Shown piece after piece: positions 12,301 through 25,914 of a stretch of 64,000 nt of DNA (the first letter of the stretch is position 1; each line of letters starts with the position of its first letter). Made by a program: the position numbers and the translations under genes. A model generated the notes under the pieces. The model searched no databases. It saw only the letters and a list, made by a program, of their open reading frames with translations, and had not been told where the DNA came from. This DNA comes from Ignelater luminosus (taxonomy: Eukaryota; Arthropoda; Insecta; Coleoptera; Elateridae), in assembly GCA_011009095.1 (NCBI GenBank), contig VTPC01000810.1:190606-254605 (forward strand), given 5' to 3'.

Positions 12301-15019
12301 TTCGAATCAATTTTCAAGTCGATGCCTATCAAATTTTTAGATGTGGCTCTCTGTATTCAACCAAGACGCAAAATCCATCGATCTACGTAGTCAAGTTAGC
12401 ATGCAAAAAGAATAAGGGTACTGTATGTATCACACCTTATTACCAAACATTGAGATGTTTTGACTGGCGCAACAGTTTTTAAACCATGAAATCAAACAAA
12501 TAAAAGTTGATAGCAAAAATCACATTGTTAATGGCCGACTTATTAGGAATTCACTCCTTTATGAGTAAATTGATAAGGGTCTAGACATCAAAATATAAAA
12601 TACATTGTTGCCAAACTGTCTACATTAAAAGAAAAAAAAATTAATTATCAAATTGCAAATCTTATTATTTACCTATTTAAGACAGTGTTGCCACAAAACA
12701 CATCCCTAAAATTACAGTTTTGATAATTTTCTTAATTAGGTGAGCTGACGTGAAAGAAGAATTAGAAAACATCAATTTCTTTAATTTATTTCTGCTTTTG
12801 TTAATCTGTAATTTCATTGACATTGACCCATTTTTTAAGTTAATGGGTTTATGAGTTTATTTTTAACATTTATAATATTGCAATCACAACCATGTACAGA
12901 ATTTAGCAATTTAGAATAATAAATTCAAACAACTACATAAAAGATATATTTTCTTTCAAACTCGATCCATAAATCTTTATGTTGATTTACGCAAATCTCA
13001 TACAATCCAAACATAATTGATGTAATCAGCTGATACATCAACATCGTTTTAGAAATACACTGTTGCCGTATTAACAAAGTTAGGTTAACTTTATCAAAAG
13101 AAGAGCAGTCGAGAGAGTCTTTTTGCAACTTTTTTTATTTTTTAATTTCTTTATTGTGTGCTCATACATAGGTAAGTTTTCAATAGAACGATTTTAAAAA
13201 AATTGACCAAAAATATACATAATAAAATTTGCTAGCTAATTAAACATTTCACACCTTCATGTAAAAATATTATTTGATAAATTGTGCAATTTGGGTTGCC
13301 TAACTTCTTGGTTTATTTTTCTGCAGTCTAACGTTACTTTTAATAATATTTTATAAAACATTAATGCATGAAACTGACCGAACTAGTACCTCCTAAGTTT
13401 TTAGTAATTAATCTAATTTATGGACAAATGTGTAGAAACCAAATTTGAGGAAAGCCTCAAATAATTCATTGTGTACAAATAGAGTTAACTATAATAGTAT
13501 GGTTAGTTATACTTGTACTAATACTTAAAAATACCCTTAAATGGACGATTAGCACCCTTAAGCAAGTTTTTAAAATTTTTTGAATAATTTCATCGAAATA
13601 GAATCGTTAACTATTAAATTCTAGAATTTCTAGTGGAAAAATAAATTTATAGGTAATTTTTCTGAATTTCTAATAAACGTGTTCATTACGTTACTTGCAT
13701 AGTAATAATAATAAATGAATGTAGCATATACAATAGGTCTCGGAGAAAAACGTTTAACAAAAATTCCAAGTTTATACAACTAAAAGTGGGTAGGTAATGG
13801 AATGTGAGAGGCTTTTCATGTACGACTAGGCAATTACAGCATCGGTTTTTTTCTGTACCTTCACTAAATACTTCTCATTGTTTAAATATTTTTCTAAAAC
13901 ATGATTACGTCTAGGATATTCAGTAAAACTATTCATTTAAATCCTTGAGAAATATACTACCAACAATAAATTTCGGCAGATATAAATAGAACCGAATATT
14001 GTGGGCCTTTAAATTATGAAAACCGGACCAAACCATTTTGGTAAAAGAAAAGCATAAATTCCCATAAAGACAAGAAAAAAAACTGTTATATATGCGGAAG
14101 TGTTGGCAACACAAACGCTTCTACTGTCTTTTAACTATTAGATTTTAAAATACCTCTAAGGTTTGAATACTTTTCTAAAGTAGGTAACTAAAAATAGAAA
14201 TTATATAGCTTTGTTGTGTCTGAGGCGTGTGCTTCACTTCCTAGAAGGTCTATAAATAGTTTTAAAGATTTTTGAAATAACTAAACCTACTTTTCTACTC
14301 TTTCTACCAATTGTGTTACATTTTTTTTCTCTTCTAACCATTTCGCATTTATGAGATCCTTAATGGAATTTAAGATCGAGTTAGCTGTTTATGACTCGTG
14401 ATACACAAGTTGATATTCAATTTTTATCGGGGTCCCACATACACCCGTTATTATCGATATTCACATATTTATTAAAAGATGACAGAGCAACCCGTACAAT
14501 ATGTCTTGTGTGGGAGCTCTTTAATTTTAAAAGGCCTCCGTTGCGCAGTGTATTTTCGACGCATTAACAATTACAATGCAATTTATCACAGAAATATTTT
14601 ATCCTTCTGTATTTATTTATTTACTTCGGATGGAAATTGACACGTCCTTTTAAATTTTAAATAACCGCACACAATTAAAGTTGACATTTTTTGCTCTATT
14701 AAACACGACCTTAATTTCACACTTTTTTAATTTTCCATTACTGCGTTTCTCAACTTTAAAATCTAATCATTGAGGATATCATAAGTATAATTAAATACAC
14801 AACTCACCCTTAATAAATTCATTTCATCAGTTAGTCGGTTCAAATGAGTTTCTCTGTGTGTACAAAAATATTTCAATGGCACAGTTCACTTAATCAAGAA
14901 TGACACAATTATATAACAAAACAGTTGAACGTACAAAAAAATTATTAGCAAAGACATTTGAATAGTTCATGAGCAATGACAATGAGAGAGAACTAGCACA
15001 ACAAACCAACGTCAGCACA
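12301..15019. other. AT-rich non-coding stretch
   Basis: No gene was recognised. The word TGTTGCC preceded by A(C/G/T) occurs three times (about 12607, 12684 and 13058) in the same orientation, but no element can be built from it. Confidence 0.55.
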
Positions 15020-15430
15020 CGACTGTCGAGGCCGAACGGAGCTCGCACCCATTGAGGAATCCAAACTCGCACTCCTCTAGCTCTAGTTATTAGTACAGCA
15101 CCGAAGTGGTGGGTATACTCGGCACGTAAAATTCAAGAATCACCGGTTCAAAGCCACATTAATTTGCAGCCAGCCGGATATATGATTGACATCCAAATAG
15201 CTGAAATAAACACAACCTATTCGAAAAGCATATTCGAAACAAAAACAAAAAGCAGATAAATATGTCTGTTAATAGCCCTCATTAACAAAAAGGGCAATCG
15301 AATACTTAAAGACTGCAAGATGCCACGGCGGCTGTTGTCCCCGTTAGAAAGAGACGGGAGCCACGAAGTGAGTAGGATGACGACCGGAAACTGTTGCAGT
15401 CCAAAGGGGGCGTCGCGGCGCCCCACATTA
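15020..15430. other. GC-richer unidentified segment
   Basis: Two GC-rich parts (15020-15160 and 15320-15430) stand out from their surroundings. The first includes GGTTCAAAGCC (15141), an exact match to the pol III B-box pattern, with a poor A-box candidate upstream near 15115. The second gives a 69-codon antisense frame without recognisable motifs. A SINE fragment or a conserved non-coding exon is possible; neither is shown. Confidence 0.3.
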
Positions 15431-18400
15431 CACCTAAACTTAGTAAGTGAGAGAAATGGAACGATCTATTTAGTTGTAATTAAGCGTCTCGCATTTTAAA
15501 ATTTCTGCAGACCGCAACATACTCAATGATTTTACAAATAAATGCCAATCGCAGGTTCAACATTCCTGAAATTCCATTCTGCAGTGTTCAGGTTTTTAAA
15601 CGAATTAAATGGCAGCCGTGTATTGCTTCTACCTTATAAGATTCAACTCGAGAATAATTTCTTCGCTGAATCTAAATGATCTCTTGCTGGAATTTCGAAC
15701 CTGGTTTTAGTTGAAAAGTGCAGAAAAAAACTGCTGTCGAAATCTGTTCAAGAATGTTATTAATTTCAGATTTTTTTCTCTTCGTACATTTTGAAGGAAT
15801 GTCCTAGAAACAAAGCTTAATATTCACGGTCGTCAAGCATTACTCTCGACATTAAACTATCTATAAAACTAGAACATTAGCATTACATTGTTTTCGTCTA
15901 TTTATTATTTACTTATTTACGTTAATACTTCTAATATCGACAAGAATTCTCCATAAACATATGGTATTTATCTTGGTAATACTAAAAACAAGTTTTTATT
16001 CAGCGATTGCTGTTATGGAATTCTAATCTTATACTTATGGCTATGGCCATACATGAGAGAAGCTTCTTAATAAATTTATTTGCAGGACGAGATCTTTGAC
16101 GGAGTCGCTTTAGTTTCTTTGTTTGATTTGAAATCATTGTAACTATTTAGGAATAACACCAAATTAATTGATTAATTTGTTTAATTAATGATTTGTAAAA
16201 TTAGTTTAATTTTCAAAGCTTCATTTCAGGATATTTCACTAATATCAATCACCAAATAAATTAGTTCGCAAGGACCAAACAAACTAAAACATCAAATTTG
16301 AGCATTTTGAATATTCAAACCTATAATATATAAATTTCAGAGTTGAAGTCTTCTTTGTTGAGAAAAGTAAATTATCTTGAGAACCACCATTTAAATTTGC
16401 AATTTCACTAAAAGTTCCAAAATATAATGAACAAAATACATCTGCACAATGTCAGTTAATATTCTAAATCTCTAAAGTGCCAAGGGTCGTAAGTAAAACT
16501 CTCCAAGAAAGCTAAGTTTCGGGGCATATAATAATATAACGCTCAGAGTAAGGCCACAATGCAAATATTTTTTGCACATGTCTATGCTGATTGTCTTGTG
16601 ATAAGCAATCGAAGAAAATCCACTGACACTAGGAACAAAACCATACAAAAAGAAAAGATCGGCGATTAAGCTCAACTGATAGCTTCAAGGTTACAAGCTT
16701 CCATGGTTGAATGAAGTATCTAGATGTGGACGATTCCAAAGGACAATCATTTCCTTCTGGAAAGCAAGATGTTTAACAAAAGTTTGAGCTTGGGCTGTTC
16801 AAGGGTTACATTGACTCATTTTCAGTTTTGTTACTATTCAAATAAGTCACTTGCCTTAATAATAGAAGCAAATTCTTTTTAAATTCCCATTATCGCACAT
16901 TTCTGCAGAGGCTAGAAAGAGCTCTTACTATATGGGACTGGATGAAATAGTCTGTAATCATGGAAATTCGCGAGAGCAGGCACTCACAAGCATTTAATGT
17001 AAAATACTGGCACCAAGGAAAGATAGGAGCTGAGATCTTTAAACTTCAGTCAAATGCAAAACTTTTGTTTTCTCTGGGCAGGTAAGCAATTCCAGGTAGA
17101 ATTTCGATATTAGATATTTTGGTCTGAAAAAAGTGATATAATACTATAAGCTAACAGTGCTGCCAAACACCAGTCCCGAGTGTAGTTAAGCAAGAGATTA
17201 CTAAGCCCTCTCAAAGGGTAAGATCAATTCTTACTTGAATTTTCTAAATTTCTATAAATGGTTCCGTTTCTAATTGCATTCTCAAAAAGTTCTGCAAAAA
17301 AAGCTGAATGACCTCTTTTGAGGTCGCTGACGTTCTACTCGTAACCAAATTTCTGGTAAACAGAAACAGAACATCTCATACAGAGCGATTCAAAAGGAAT
17401 CATCAATATTTCAAGAAGTGGCACAATCTCCTCTTCCAGGAGGAACTGAAAGACGAAGTAGATATACAAGAACAGTCTTGTGGCTCAATCAAGACCTACA
17501 TGAGTTGCATTCAGTACCAATAATTCAATTTGTGAGAATCAGGTTATTTCGTAAGCTAACACTAACTTTTCTGACAGATTGCCATGCACGTCTGTCTGTA
17601 GTTTTTATTACAATCAAACATGGCATTATCTGCCCCGCTGAGTTAAAAGTTATGTAATAATTTGTTTGTCTTGCTTAGCTTTTACATATAGAATTTAGAA
17701 CAAACAAAAAAAAAATTATTTTAGGGGAATCTTTGCTAATATAATGTCGTACACAACCATGAGCAGACTAAATAAATTTTCAGACAATCAAGCTTTTCAA
17801 CTGAGCATGTGATCTGTGGCCTACAGTTATCATCGAGACATATCCATTCGTTAAATTCCGTCAAAACACTGAACCAACAACACCTAACCAAATAAGCTTG
17901 CAAGTTTGGCTATAATCTCAAATATCTCGTTCATGTACATACGTTATAGTAAAATCTCTGTTTTACTTTCCTTATTATTATAATTAGATGTATGATAATT
18001 TACTTTAGGAATTTGAAATTATAGAAAATGGTACTGAGGCATGAATCGTATTCGTTACGCATAATAAAAAAAATTGCAACTACTCATATCCCATTATTTA
18101 ACTTAGCTAGAACTCATTGCGCAGCATTATTTCTGCTTGTACATTTTAAAATATTGTTTGCGTATTAGATACGCATTCTGAATTCATTGATGCTATCATT
18201 ATCGTAGCTCACTTTTGAAAAGATGAACAAAAATATCGTATTCAAGCCTATCAAAATAATAACATTCTTAATACCCGCACTTACCTTCTTATGCTCCATA
18301 TAGCTCTTCTTCTCTTGTACATTTGCAACATATTGTTTACCTTTTCTGGTATTACATCACCGACACTATGAGTAGCTATAGTTTACACTGTAACAAGAAT

Positions 18401-19360
18401 GCATTTCTTCGAAAAAATCTTGACGCGGTTTATGAACTTCTCAAAGAAAACAGTTATATGGTTAATATTACAAAATCGAATTATTTTTGTTTTTATAGAC
18501 ATAGAAATAAAAACTTCCAAGTTATTTATTTTCTCAATATTCTAAGCTCATCATTGCTAACTGTTGTTCAATATGCATGAAAAACTTTGATTTTAACTTT
18601 CGCCGATTATTATTATTATTATTATTATTACGTGGCCATGGTAATCATTTACTTCTTCGCCTAGCAGACAATTACAAAATACTTCTTATCATATCTTACT
18701 CTGTATTGCATTTGTTAATCTTTGCTGCTGGAAAGCCTTTTTCAAGACTATTCACTTCAGTGAAGAACACGATCTTACAGTACCGTGTGAGTTCATAAAT
18801 ACTTTGCAACATAACATGAGCCAACCCAGCTAAATATGTAGCCATTTTGGGAAAGATCAAATCGGCCGATAAAGCTCTAATGATACAAAAAGCTCAATCT
18901 GCGCGAAGAGCATATTGTATCCACAAAACCAAAACCTATCCAAATGAACATGGCCGCGTCGAGTCCAGACTTAATAAAGCCAGCAATTGTACATTGTTAG
19001 ACCACTTAGAAAAATTCTGTTTTCATACTTTTGAGCTTTGGTATAAATATTCGCAGAACATCGTTTTTGCCTTTGCAGAATGAAGTTGGAGAAAACTTAT
19101 TTTACTAAATGTTAGTATTGTTAGCGGAACTGCCTTTACCAGTGTAACTTGTGTCAACTGCAGTTCAGGTATCATACCTAAATGTCTCGAAGTAGATTTG
19201 AGATAGCCTTGTAAAAGCGAATATCAATGCTCAAGTGTTTGATCCTGAAATATTCTCACATTGAGATTTGTGCAAAAAGTAAAAATAACTGTCTTCTTAG
19301 ATGAAGCGTTTTTTACGAGGATATTGAGATTTTTTATGTTAACCAAGTGTTGTTGAACTG
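15431..19360. other. Non-coding stretch, nothing recognised
   Basis: Several frames of 60-85 codons exist (for example 17308-17657 and 18323-18798) but have no motifs and no codon bias. A (TTA)n microsatellite of about 25 bases lies at 18606-18630. Confidence 0.55.
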
Positions 19361-19595
19361 CACATGGTCGCCGTGCCATCTGACCGCCTGACTGCCTGAC
19401 TAAATCAGATAGTCTGTGGTGTTGTCGACCAAATCGGTTAATCAGTCGAGCTTGAAACGTCGGTAAGAATGGCGGCACGTCTAGGTACGGAGCACGAAGT
19501 TATTGCTGGTTTTTAGAACTTTATAAAGCTTTCAGTTGTTTATGGGATACTACAGTACTGAACTTTAGATCGACATAATCTCTTTCTATTGCTAA

Positions 19596-19997
19596 TTATC
19601 TTAAAGTAGCAGTAATTGCTTCTCTCAAGACTGTATCTTGTTTTATTATCAATGGACTTACTAGGTTCAATAATCCACTGAAATTTTCGTAGTCCATTCT
19701 CAAATAATTACAGAAGTCATCACTATTCAGTTCTTTTAGTAACATCATATGACTGAATTTTTGTAGTTCGAATAACCATTTTTTGCCCACATTTTTCTTT
19801 CTTTTCTTATATTAATAGTTAACGATGCTGCCAATGCTAAACCAACTTTTTGATATTTCTATAAAATAGGAGGCATGATCAAGAAAAACAAATCAACTGA
19901 CAAAATCAGGTACTACGTCAGGTGGTCTGTCAGCAATGCCCTGATTTGATCGGGCTGACTGTCAGTCGACGAAATTGGATCGTCTGTAGCGGCCTTA
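19596..19997 (-). mobile_element. PIF/Harbinger transposon remnant, 5' part
   Basis: On the minus strand a peptide with VGKKWLFELQKFSH, LLKELNSDDFCNYLRMD, GLLNLVSPLI and KQDTVLREAI (19596-19805) matches the N-terminus of HARBI1-like transposases of insects. It then jumps to TATLR, so a few codons of the family are missing. The nuclease domain is not seen. Upstream, 19830-19997 looks like the outer part of the element, with repeated TCAG-type words and a possible end GGCCGCTACAGACGATCC next to TTA. A related-looking segment at about 19365-19480 may be part of the other end, but I could not align it firmly. Confidence 0.68.
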
Positions 19998-20462
19998 AGC
20001 ATAATTAGGAACATTGAAGAGAGAATACTTTTATTAAAAATTTTCTTCATTGGACTAATGCAAACAGTTCTTCATCTGCTTATCAAATAATATGATGATG
20101 GCAGCTTTTTTACTCCGCAGATGATGGCTCAAGTCATAATGAAATCACGCAAAAGAACTCCCGTTTCTAGAAAGGTCGCAACAACCAAGCTTATAAATTG
20201 TTCATTTTCTTACCATTTTTCTATCATTTATTGACTTGAGAACTGATACTCAAAAGCTCAATTTAAGTCGACGGTTTTCTAAACTTTCATAAATTTTTTA
20301 ACACTAGAACTCTGATTCAACACGAGTAGAATAATATTCTTAGACACAGGAAGCTGTACTGTAGACATGAGTTCATTAGCGAAAATTATTCATACATGAC
20401 CAATTTGAATATTTATCTTCAATTTCGCAAAGGAGGAAACTCTGCAGATTTGTTGACATAAT

Positions 20463-20870
20463 CGGCTAGAAGTTCTACTAATGCCAATGGCAACTAGCAA
20501 GTTATTGATCTGCAATTTTTAGCTCTCTCGGTCCGAATGCTAGAAGGCAAAGCAAAGATGGATAACCACCGTAGGTGGTACAGGAAGAATACCGAATTTT
20601 GGTTACTGTAGGTGTAGAGGAAACAATTCGACCGTCGATTCAATGACAAGATTAGTCTAAATCTTAAGTCAGACTAAATATGGCATTACGGCTAGTAGTT
20701 CTACTAATACAAACTATTGACCTGTAATTTTCGACTTTCTTAGTCTGGGTATACTTTGAAAGCTGGGACGGTAAGAAGGCAAAGCCACCACAGGCGTTTT
20801 AATGGAAGGCGCAGCCTGACCTTTATTCACAGTAGGTATCCACGAGGACGTCAAAGTCCTACCTTTATAT
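20463..20870. repeat. Diverged direct duplication, period about 227 bp
   Basis: CGGCTAGAAGTTCTACTAAT (20463) recurs as CGGCTAGTAGTTCTACTAAT (20690). TTGATCTGCAATTTTTAGCT matches TTGACCTGTAATTTTCGACT. TAGAAGGCAAAGC recurs as AAGAAGGCAAAGC, followed by a CCACC word in both units. The first unit has a perfect hairpin ACCACC-GTA-GGTGGT (20565-20579). No coding capacity is apparent. Confidence 0.68.
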
Positions 20871-22199
20871 AGCGTAGTGACTAGATGAAACGACATTACG
20901 CCATTTCAGATATACCCTGCATAGAGATCTTCTTTGCATGACGGACGCTAATTAGTAAAAAGTCCTGACATCTAAAGTATTTTCCAGTGATGACAGGTAT
21001 AATTTCTTTCAATTTATGCAAGACTTTCTTACGATTTGATGTGCATGTTAAAAAGACTAGAAGATAGGTACTTTCAGCGTTTGCAAAGAGAAAACCTCCA
21101 ATTCCAATCTACCAAGCCGTTCTTTACCATTCAGGACAACAATACATAATTAGTCTGAAAAATAAACCCTATAATAATGATTTTGAATATAAAAGTATAA
21201 ATTCAATAGTCGATGTGAAAGTATTCGACATGATATGATCATTGCTAACGAACTCGATTATTCTCTTAATTTATATGGACTGATTAGGATAGGGGTTTGC
21301 TGCTATTATATTAAAATAATTATACGAGGGTGTTTTTATTTTTTTTACTGAAGAACTAATTATTTAATCTCTAGGGAATTAAAAACATTTCAAATTAAAA
21401 ATTAAAATTTTGCTCCATACGAAAATAAATTCGGAAATGACAACAATCAGGAAAAGGGCACTTAACGTCTACTATTTTATTTTATCGTTTGATGTCGATT
21501 AAAAATTAAATAACCGCTTTGGAAAAACAAAATTTTATTTCCTCTCTTATCTTTATTTCTGGGTATTGCGTCAATTACAGGAGGCAAATCGACGAATTCG
21601 TGTTTTCTGTTATTGACAAGTCCGTAGCCAGAAAAAATGTGAATGTAAATGGAAAGGAAAAATGAAAACAATGGTAATGTTTCAAAAAATAAATTTGTAA
21701 ATCTTATTTTTGCATTTCTATAGTAGTTGCAGAAATATTTTCTAACTAATCTTTTTTTCCACTTTACTAGTTCGTTTGGTTAGAAGCTTAACCTAATCTA
21801 GTCAATCAAAGTCAGTTATAATTATTCAGTTACAAAATTCCTTGGGCCATTCAAAGTCAGGACCGACTGTAATAATATTTCAGATGACGTTGAGCCCCAC
21901 CTCATGTGGCCACACCCTAAATACGGACCTGTTATTAAACAACTCAAAATTGTTTTAAATATTATATCGGCATAACTTTTCCTTTCTTCCTTCCATATTT
22001 TTGTCTTCCTAAATCAAAGAGTGGTGGGCGTAATATTCGCATGTCACTATTCCCATACAAGAATTATTAGGAGAACTGAAGCAAGAAAGCTCTACGTTTC
22101 AATTCTAGAAGAGTTTACAACATTCATACTGTCACGTGGCCTGGCGAACGTTCACGCCTAGAGAAGATGGTGAATTATTGCCTTTGGGTTTAATGCTTT
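20871..22199. other. Non-coding stretch, nothing recognised
   Basis: AT-rich, without motifs or notable repeats. Confidence 0.5.
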
Positions 22200-22960
22200 C
22201 CGTATCCTTCTGGTAGTCTCGCTTACTACCGTCTTCTAGAACTTGCGATTAGTAAATAGTCTCTTTCTTGCTATAGTCACCTCGCAAGTCAAGTCAATCG
22301 TTAAATTCCCGCCGAAGGCGGGAGGCCGTTTTAAGCTCCTCGTGGAGCTTCTTCAGCCTGATGAGGGGAGGAATTTTGTGGCGTCAGCGACTTAAGAGAA
22401 CGGTTCGGTTCGCGCTCATCCTGTGTGTGTGTGTGTGTTTATTGTGTGGCTGCGGTAGTTGTGTGTAGCGGCAGCAGCAGTTTGGTGTTGTGGGGTGGTG
22501 GTGCAGCGGCGGTTCCTCGGTGTGGCAACATCGGAGGGGAAGGGGTGGTGACGCGGCGCGTTAGTTCGGTGTTGGTGGTGGGTCCGTGGAAATTTCTGTT
22601 CCGGCATTTGCCTTGACCACTAGGGAAAACCACGGAAAAACCCTAGTGAGAACAGTCGGCCCGGGGATGTCCCGGACCTCCCGAATGCAACGTGGCGCCA
22701 GGACGCTGCCTACTTTGCTCGGTAGTTTCGCGGAGGACTGTGGAGTCACCTCGCACGGCCTGCTCAACATCACAGTGTGCCCGAGACCAATGTCTGACCT
22801 TTATACGCTATGGTTTTACCAGTTCTGGTCAGATTCGACGGATACCGGAACCAGATACACCTCCATTGGCAACACTAGTAACAACCACTAGCAATAGCAT
22901 GATCTTCTCAACCTTCTACTTGCCGCTCTGTCATAGCTAGTGAGACATTACACCAACCTT
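22200..22960 (+). repeat. Hairpin-rich GC segment, possible 5' region of a retroelement, copy A
   Basis: From left to right there is GGTAG/CTACC (22212-22230) and ACTTGCGA paired with TCGCAAGT (22241-22289). Next come a perfect hairpin CCCGCC-GAA-GGCGGG (22308-22322) and another, AAGCTCC-TCGT-GGAGCTT (22333-22350). A (GT)n run (22419-22437) and a T/G-rich stretch lead to CTGTTCCGGCATTTGCCTT (about 22597). An open frame without a good ATG (from 22586, reading SVPAFA and then GPGMSRTSRMQR) continues to 22891. CACTAGGG/CCCTAGTG (22618-22650) is a further inverted repeat. The order hairpin, TG-rich tract, TGTTCCGG(C/A)ATTTGCCTT recurs at 57.2-57.6 kb. A non-LTR retrotransposon 5' UTR is my best guess; no reverse transcriptase is present. 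Confidence 0.42.
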
Positions 22961-25865
22961 CACAACCACCTCCATCAGAAAATCGAAAGAACCAGAATTT
23001 TGTTTTATTTTTTACTTGATTAGCTGACATCTCGTCTATCTTGTTAAACAATATAATAAACAGCAGCTATATCTGGCTATAGTTTTCATTTTACTTGGAA
23101 TCACAGAAACTTGAAGTTAATCAAAGACAGTTTTCCAATGCAAAGAAAGGCAAATGATTTTTAAACATATCTTTCGAACGTAATTATAACAAGAATTTCT
23201 TATGCAATGTACATACAGTGGTGAGCTGTGAATATTTTAACAATGAACCGGATTAAATTCCGTAACTCTGATTCGACTAGCCTGATCCTTTCGGGCAAGA
23301 CTGAGACATTTGTCTGAAAAGTATACCACTCGATATGACGTCACAGTTTAAAGTATTACTAGTTGTTCATTATAATCGAGTTGTATTAGTCCTCATCACT
23401 GTTCAAACTCTACATTCTAAATCAGATTTCTTGACTTTTCCGAAAATTCCATTTACTTATTCTACCCTACTACTATTCAAAGGTCGATACGCAATCGCGA
23501 CTTGTTTCATACGCGACGATCTGTCACAGAAATAATATCAGTAAGTTTGTGTGAACGTTACAAGTCCATAACGAGATATGAATTGGTTAACCACTTCTGT
23601 AGAAATAATGATTTGAAGTTAGTCACAATATTCACTAGAGTACTAGATAGTTTTTGTGGTAATTAATTCAATCTCTATCAAAAAACCAATACGAAGGTGA
23701 ACAATACTGTTGCGATAACAGTGAAGCACGTCGTCAGGACCAATCAGAAGGATCCAGAAAATCGCCAGATCTGCGGATCTTGTCAACTCTAGCAACGGTG
23801 TGGATTACATCTGTTTGTCGCCTCTTGAGAGTTATTTGTTGATTGATGATCAGATTTAAAAAATTAAAATTTAGCAAACATCACTTCAAAAATCGTCCAA
23901 TTTTTATTAGTGACTCAAATCATGTCAGCGCCTCTAAAACAAAAACTCCGAAACAATGTCTTTCGAGATCTAAATCAAACACAAAGGTTCCTTCTCGAAC
24001 TCCAAAAATGACATGATGGAGCAACCCTACCGTTGCATACCTTAACAAAAGGCACCTTCAGGTTGCGCTTAAGACACCTAACGTTTCGAGAGCGTCTTGT
24101 TGGCGACGTCGGTATTTTTACTCTTATTAGAAATTACAGACAAAATTATTAAATTCCCTGACTTGTATTTATATTTCCCTAATTCTCATGACTTTTTCTC
24201 TATTCAACTTTGTCCCTATTTTTTCCAGGTTTTCCTTGTTTTCCAGGCGAGGCCAAACAGCAAGTGTCTGTACCAGCGTCGCTATGAATCTGGTCGCCCG
24301 TGTGCAAAACTTTTAAAACCATGCTAAAAAACGTTTTCCTAGATTGCTTATGGAAGGGTCCCCTACCAGCATCAAATATTATCTTCTATTATATTTGTAT
24401 CGACCAAGAGAATTAGATCGGATCGTATTGTATACAACACCTGATCAAAAGGATCAAATCCAATCGTGTAGCTTGAAGCCAATAGAATTTTGATTTCTTT
24501 ACAGAACTCTGAAACGATAGAAAATGCTAGAGTGATTGTTTTGCACATGCTTATATAAGGAAGATTATGCCAAAAATACAAAAGTTGTGAAATTCAGAAT
24601 TTTGGCGCGGATAATGAAATTATTGCATAGTCTATACTATAAAAGACATCGTACATTGTCTTGTAGTCCTCGTCACTAGAATTTAATCTCAAAATAATCG
24701 TTTCGGCTGTTGATCATTATTAAGCTAAAGAGAATCTGTCGCATCTCAATGAATTCAGTTTGATTTAATCAAAAAATAAAATTCAGCTGGTCAGCGTTTC
24801 TGACAGACAAGCTCAAATATGGAATTTTAAGGGAGTGTCGAATCAAGCCGAGCTTACATTCACGTAGACAAAAAGATTGATCTCACTTAGAAGAGTTTTC
24901 TTCTCATATAAAGATCTTAACAATGAGTTACTGAATTACTTACCAATGAATTATTACAACGCAAAGAACTTGCTCAGCTTTTTAGATGAATGATTTGACT
25001 AAAGTGAGCTGTTAAATTCACAATTAACTCCACGATGTTTGATGTCTGTAAATTGTTGACTGCCTAAGACTAAGGTTTTTGATTTTATACTTCCTACGAC
25101 TGACTATGGAAAAAATTTTTTGCTTCTACAGTTTTCGTGACAAAAATGATATCCCGCAATATTTCCGAGGAGTTAGGAGAATTGTCTCTTTTGCTCTCTC
25201 TACATTGCTCATGCGTGCATAAAAACAAAACATGAAAGGACATATAGATTGGTATATTCTTCTATTCTAGTTTCTGAGATTTCCATCCGGCATTTACCTA
25301 GAATTTGGATCCCCTTGTACTAGTGTAAATCTAAATCAAAAAGTTTTTTGCACATGTTTTCATCTCTAGCAGCAAAATACACACGAAAAGTTCCTATAGA
25401 ATTTGCAATTTCTTATAAAAAGCAAAGTAATAATGCTTTTCATTTTTTTGTTTTTACATGCTTCCTTATGTAAAATCAGGTAAAAGTGCAATTCATTGCC
25501 AGTTAATCCCATTTCATTGTTGTACAAATAATTTTGTCCTTCATTGTATGTACATGCATGCGGATTCACTGAAGCAAGTGGCCCATAAAATGCATATTAA
25601 TAAGTTGGTATTGTTTCACAAAGGAGCATTAGCAATTTTTTTAGTTTCTGAAAACTTTGTTCACGGTTGAATTCCTTAACTATATTCCAATCTATTCCTA
25701 CAAATCCTTACCTTTCCAAATGAGAAATTAAATGTCTTTCTCCCATGTTGATATTTGCGTTATTTGAATTCCATTCGAGTTGCCATTATAGTTTAAATCA
25801 ATAAATTCTTCAAACAAATATAGAATCGTCCCAGAATTTACGGGTATTAGATATGAATGAACACG
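22961..25865. other. Non-coding stretch, nothing recognised
   Basis: No gene-like frame and no clear repeat structure were seen. Confidence 0.5.
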
Positions 25866-25914
25866 GCATCGATGCGCGGAAATAGTCCGGAAATACGTCA
25901 TACCGGAAACGGAA
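25866..25914. promoter_or_regulatory. Cluster of GGAA motifs with a CRE-like site
   Basis: Within 49 bases there is a palindrome GCATCGATGC (25866-25875), four CGGAA words in one orientation (25877, 25888, 25904, 25910; ETS-type cores) and TACGTCA (25894-25900; CRE-like). The stretch is much less AT-rich than its surroundings. This is compatible with a promoter or enhancer core, but no transcript start is visible. Confidence 0.25.

Noticed and set aside
12602..13070. Recurring TGTTGCC words as transposon ends (also at 53899)
   Set aside because: All are in the same orientation, with no inverted partner and no target duplication.
15115..15155. A tRNA gene suggested by an exact B box (GGTTCAAAGCC)
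   Set aside because: No acceptor, D or anticodon stems can be formed and the A box is poor.
22358..22365. Hammerhead ribozyme core CTGATGAG
   Set aside because: The partner GAAA box and the three-stem arrangement are not present at suitable distances.
22416..22773. Five overlapping ORFs on both strands
   Set aside because: They arise from TG/CA-rich and GC-rich sequence; none has a recognisable domain, and only the plus frame from 22586 has any support from the copy at 57.5 kb.
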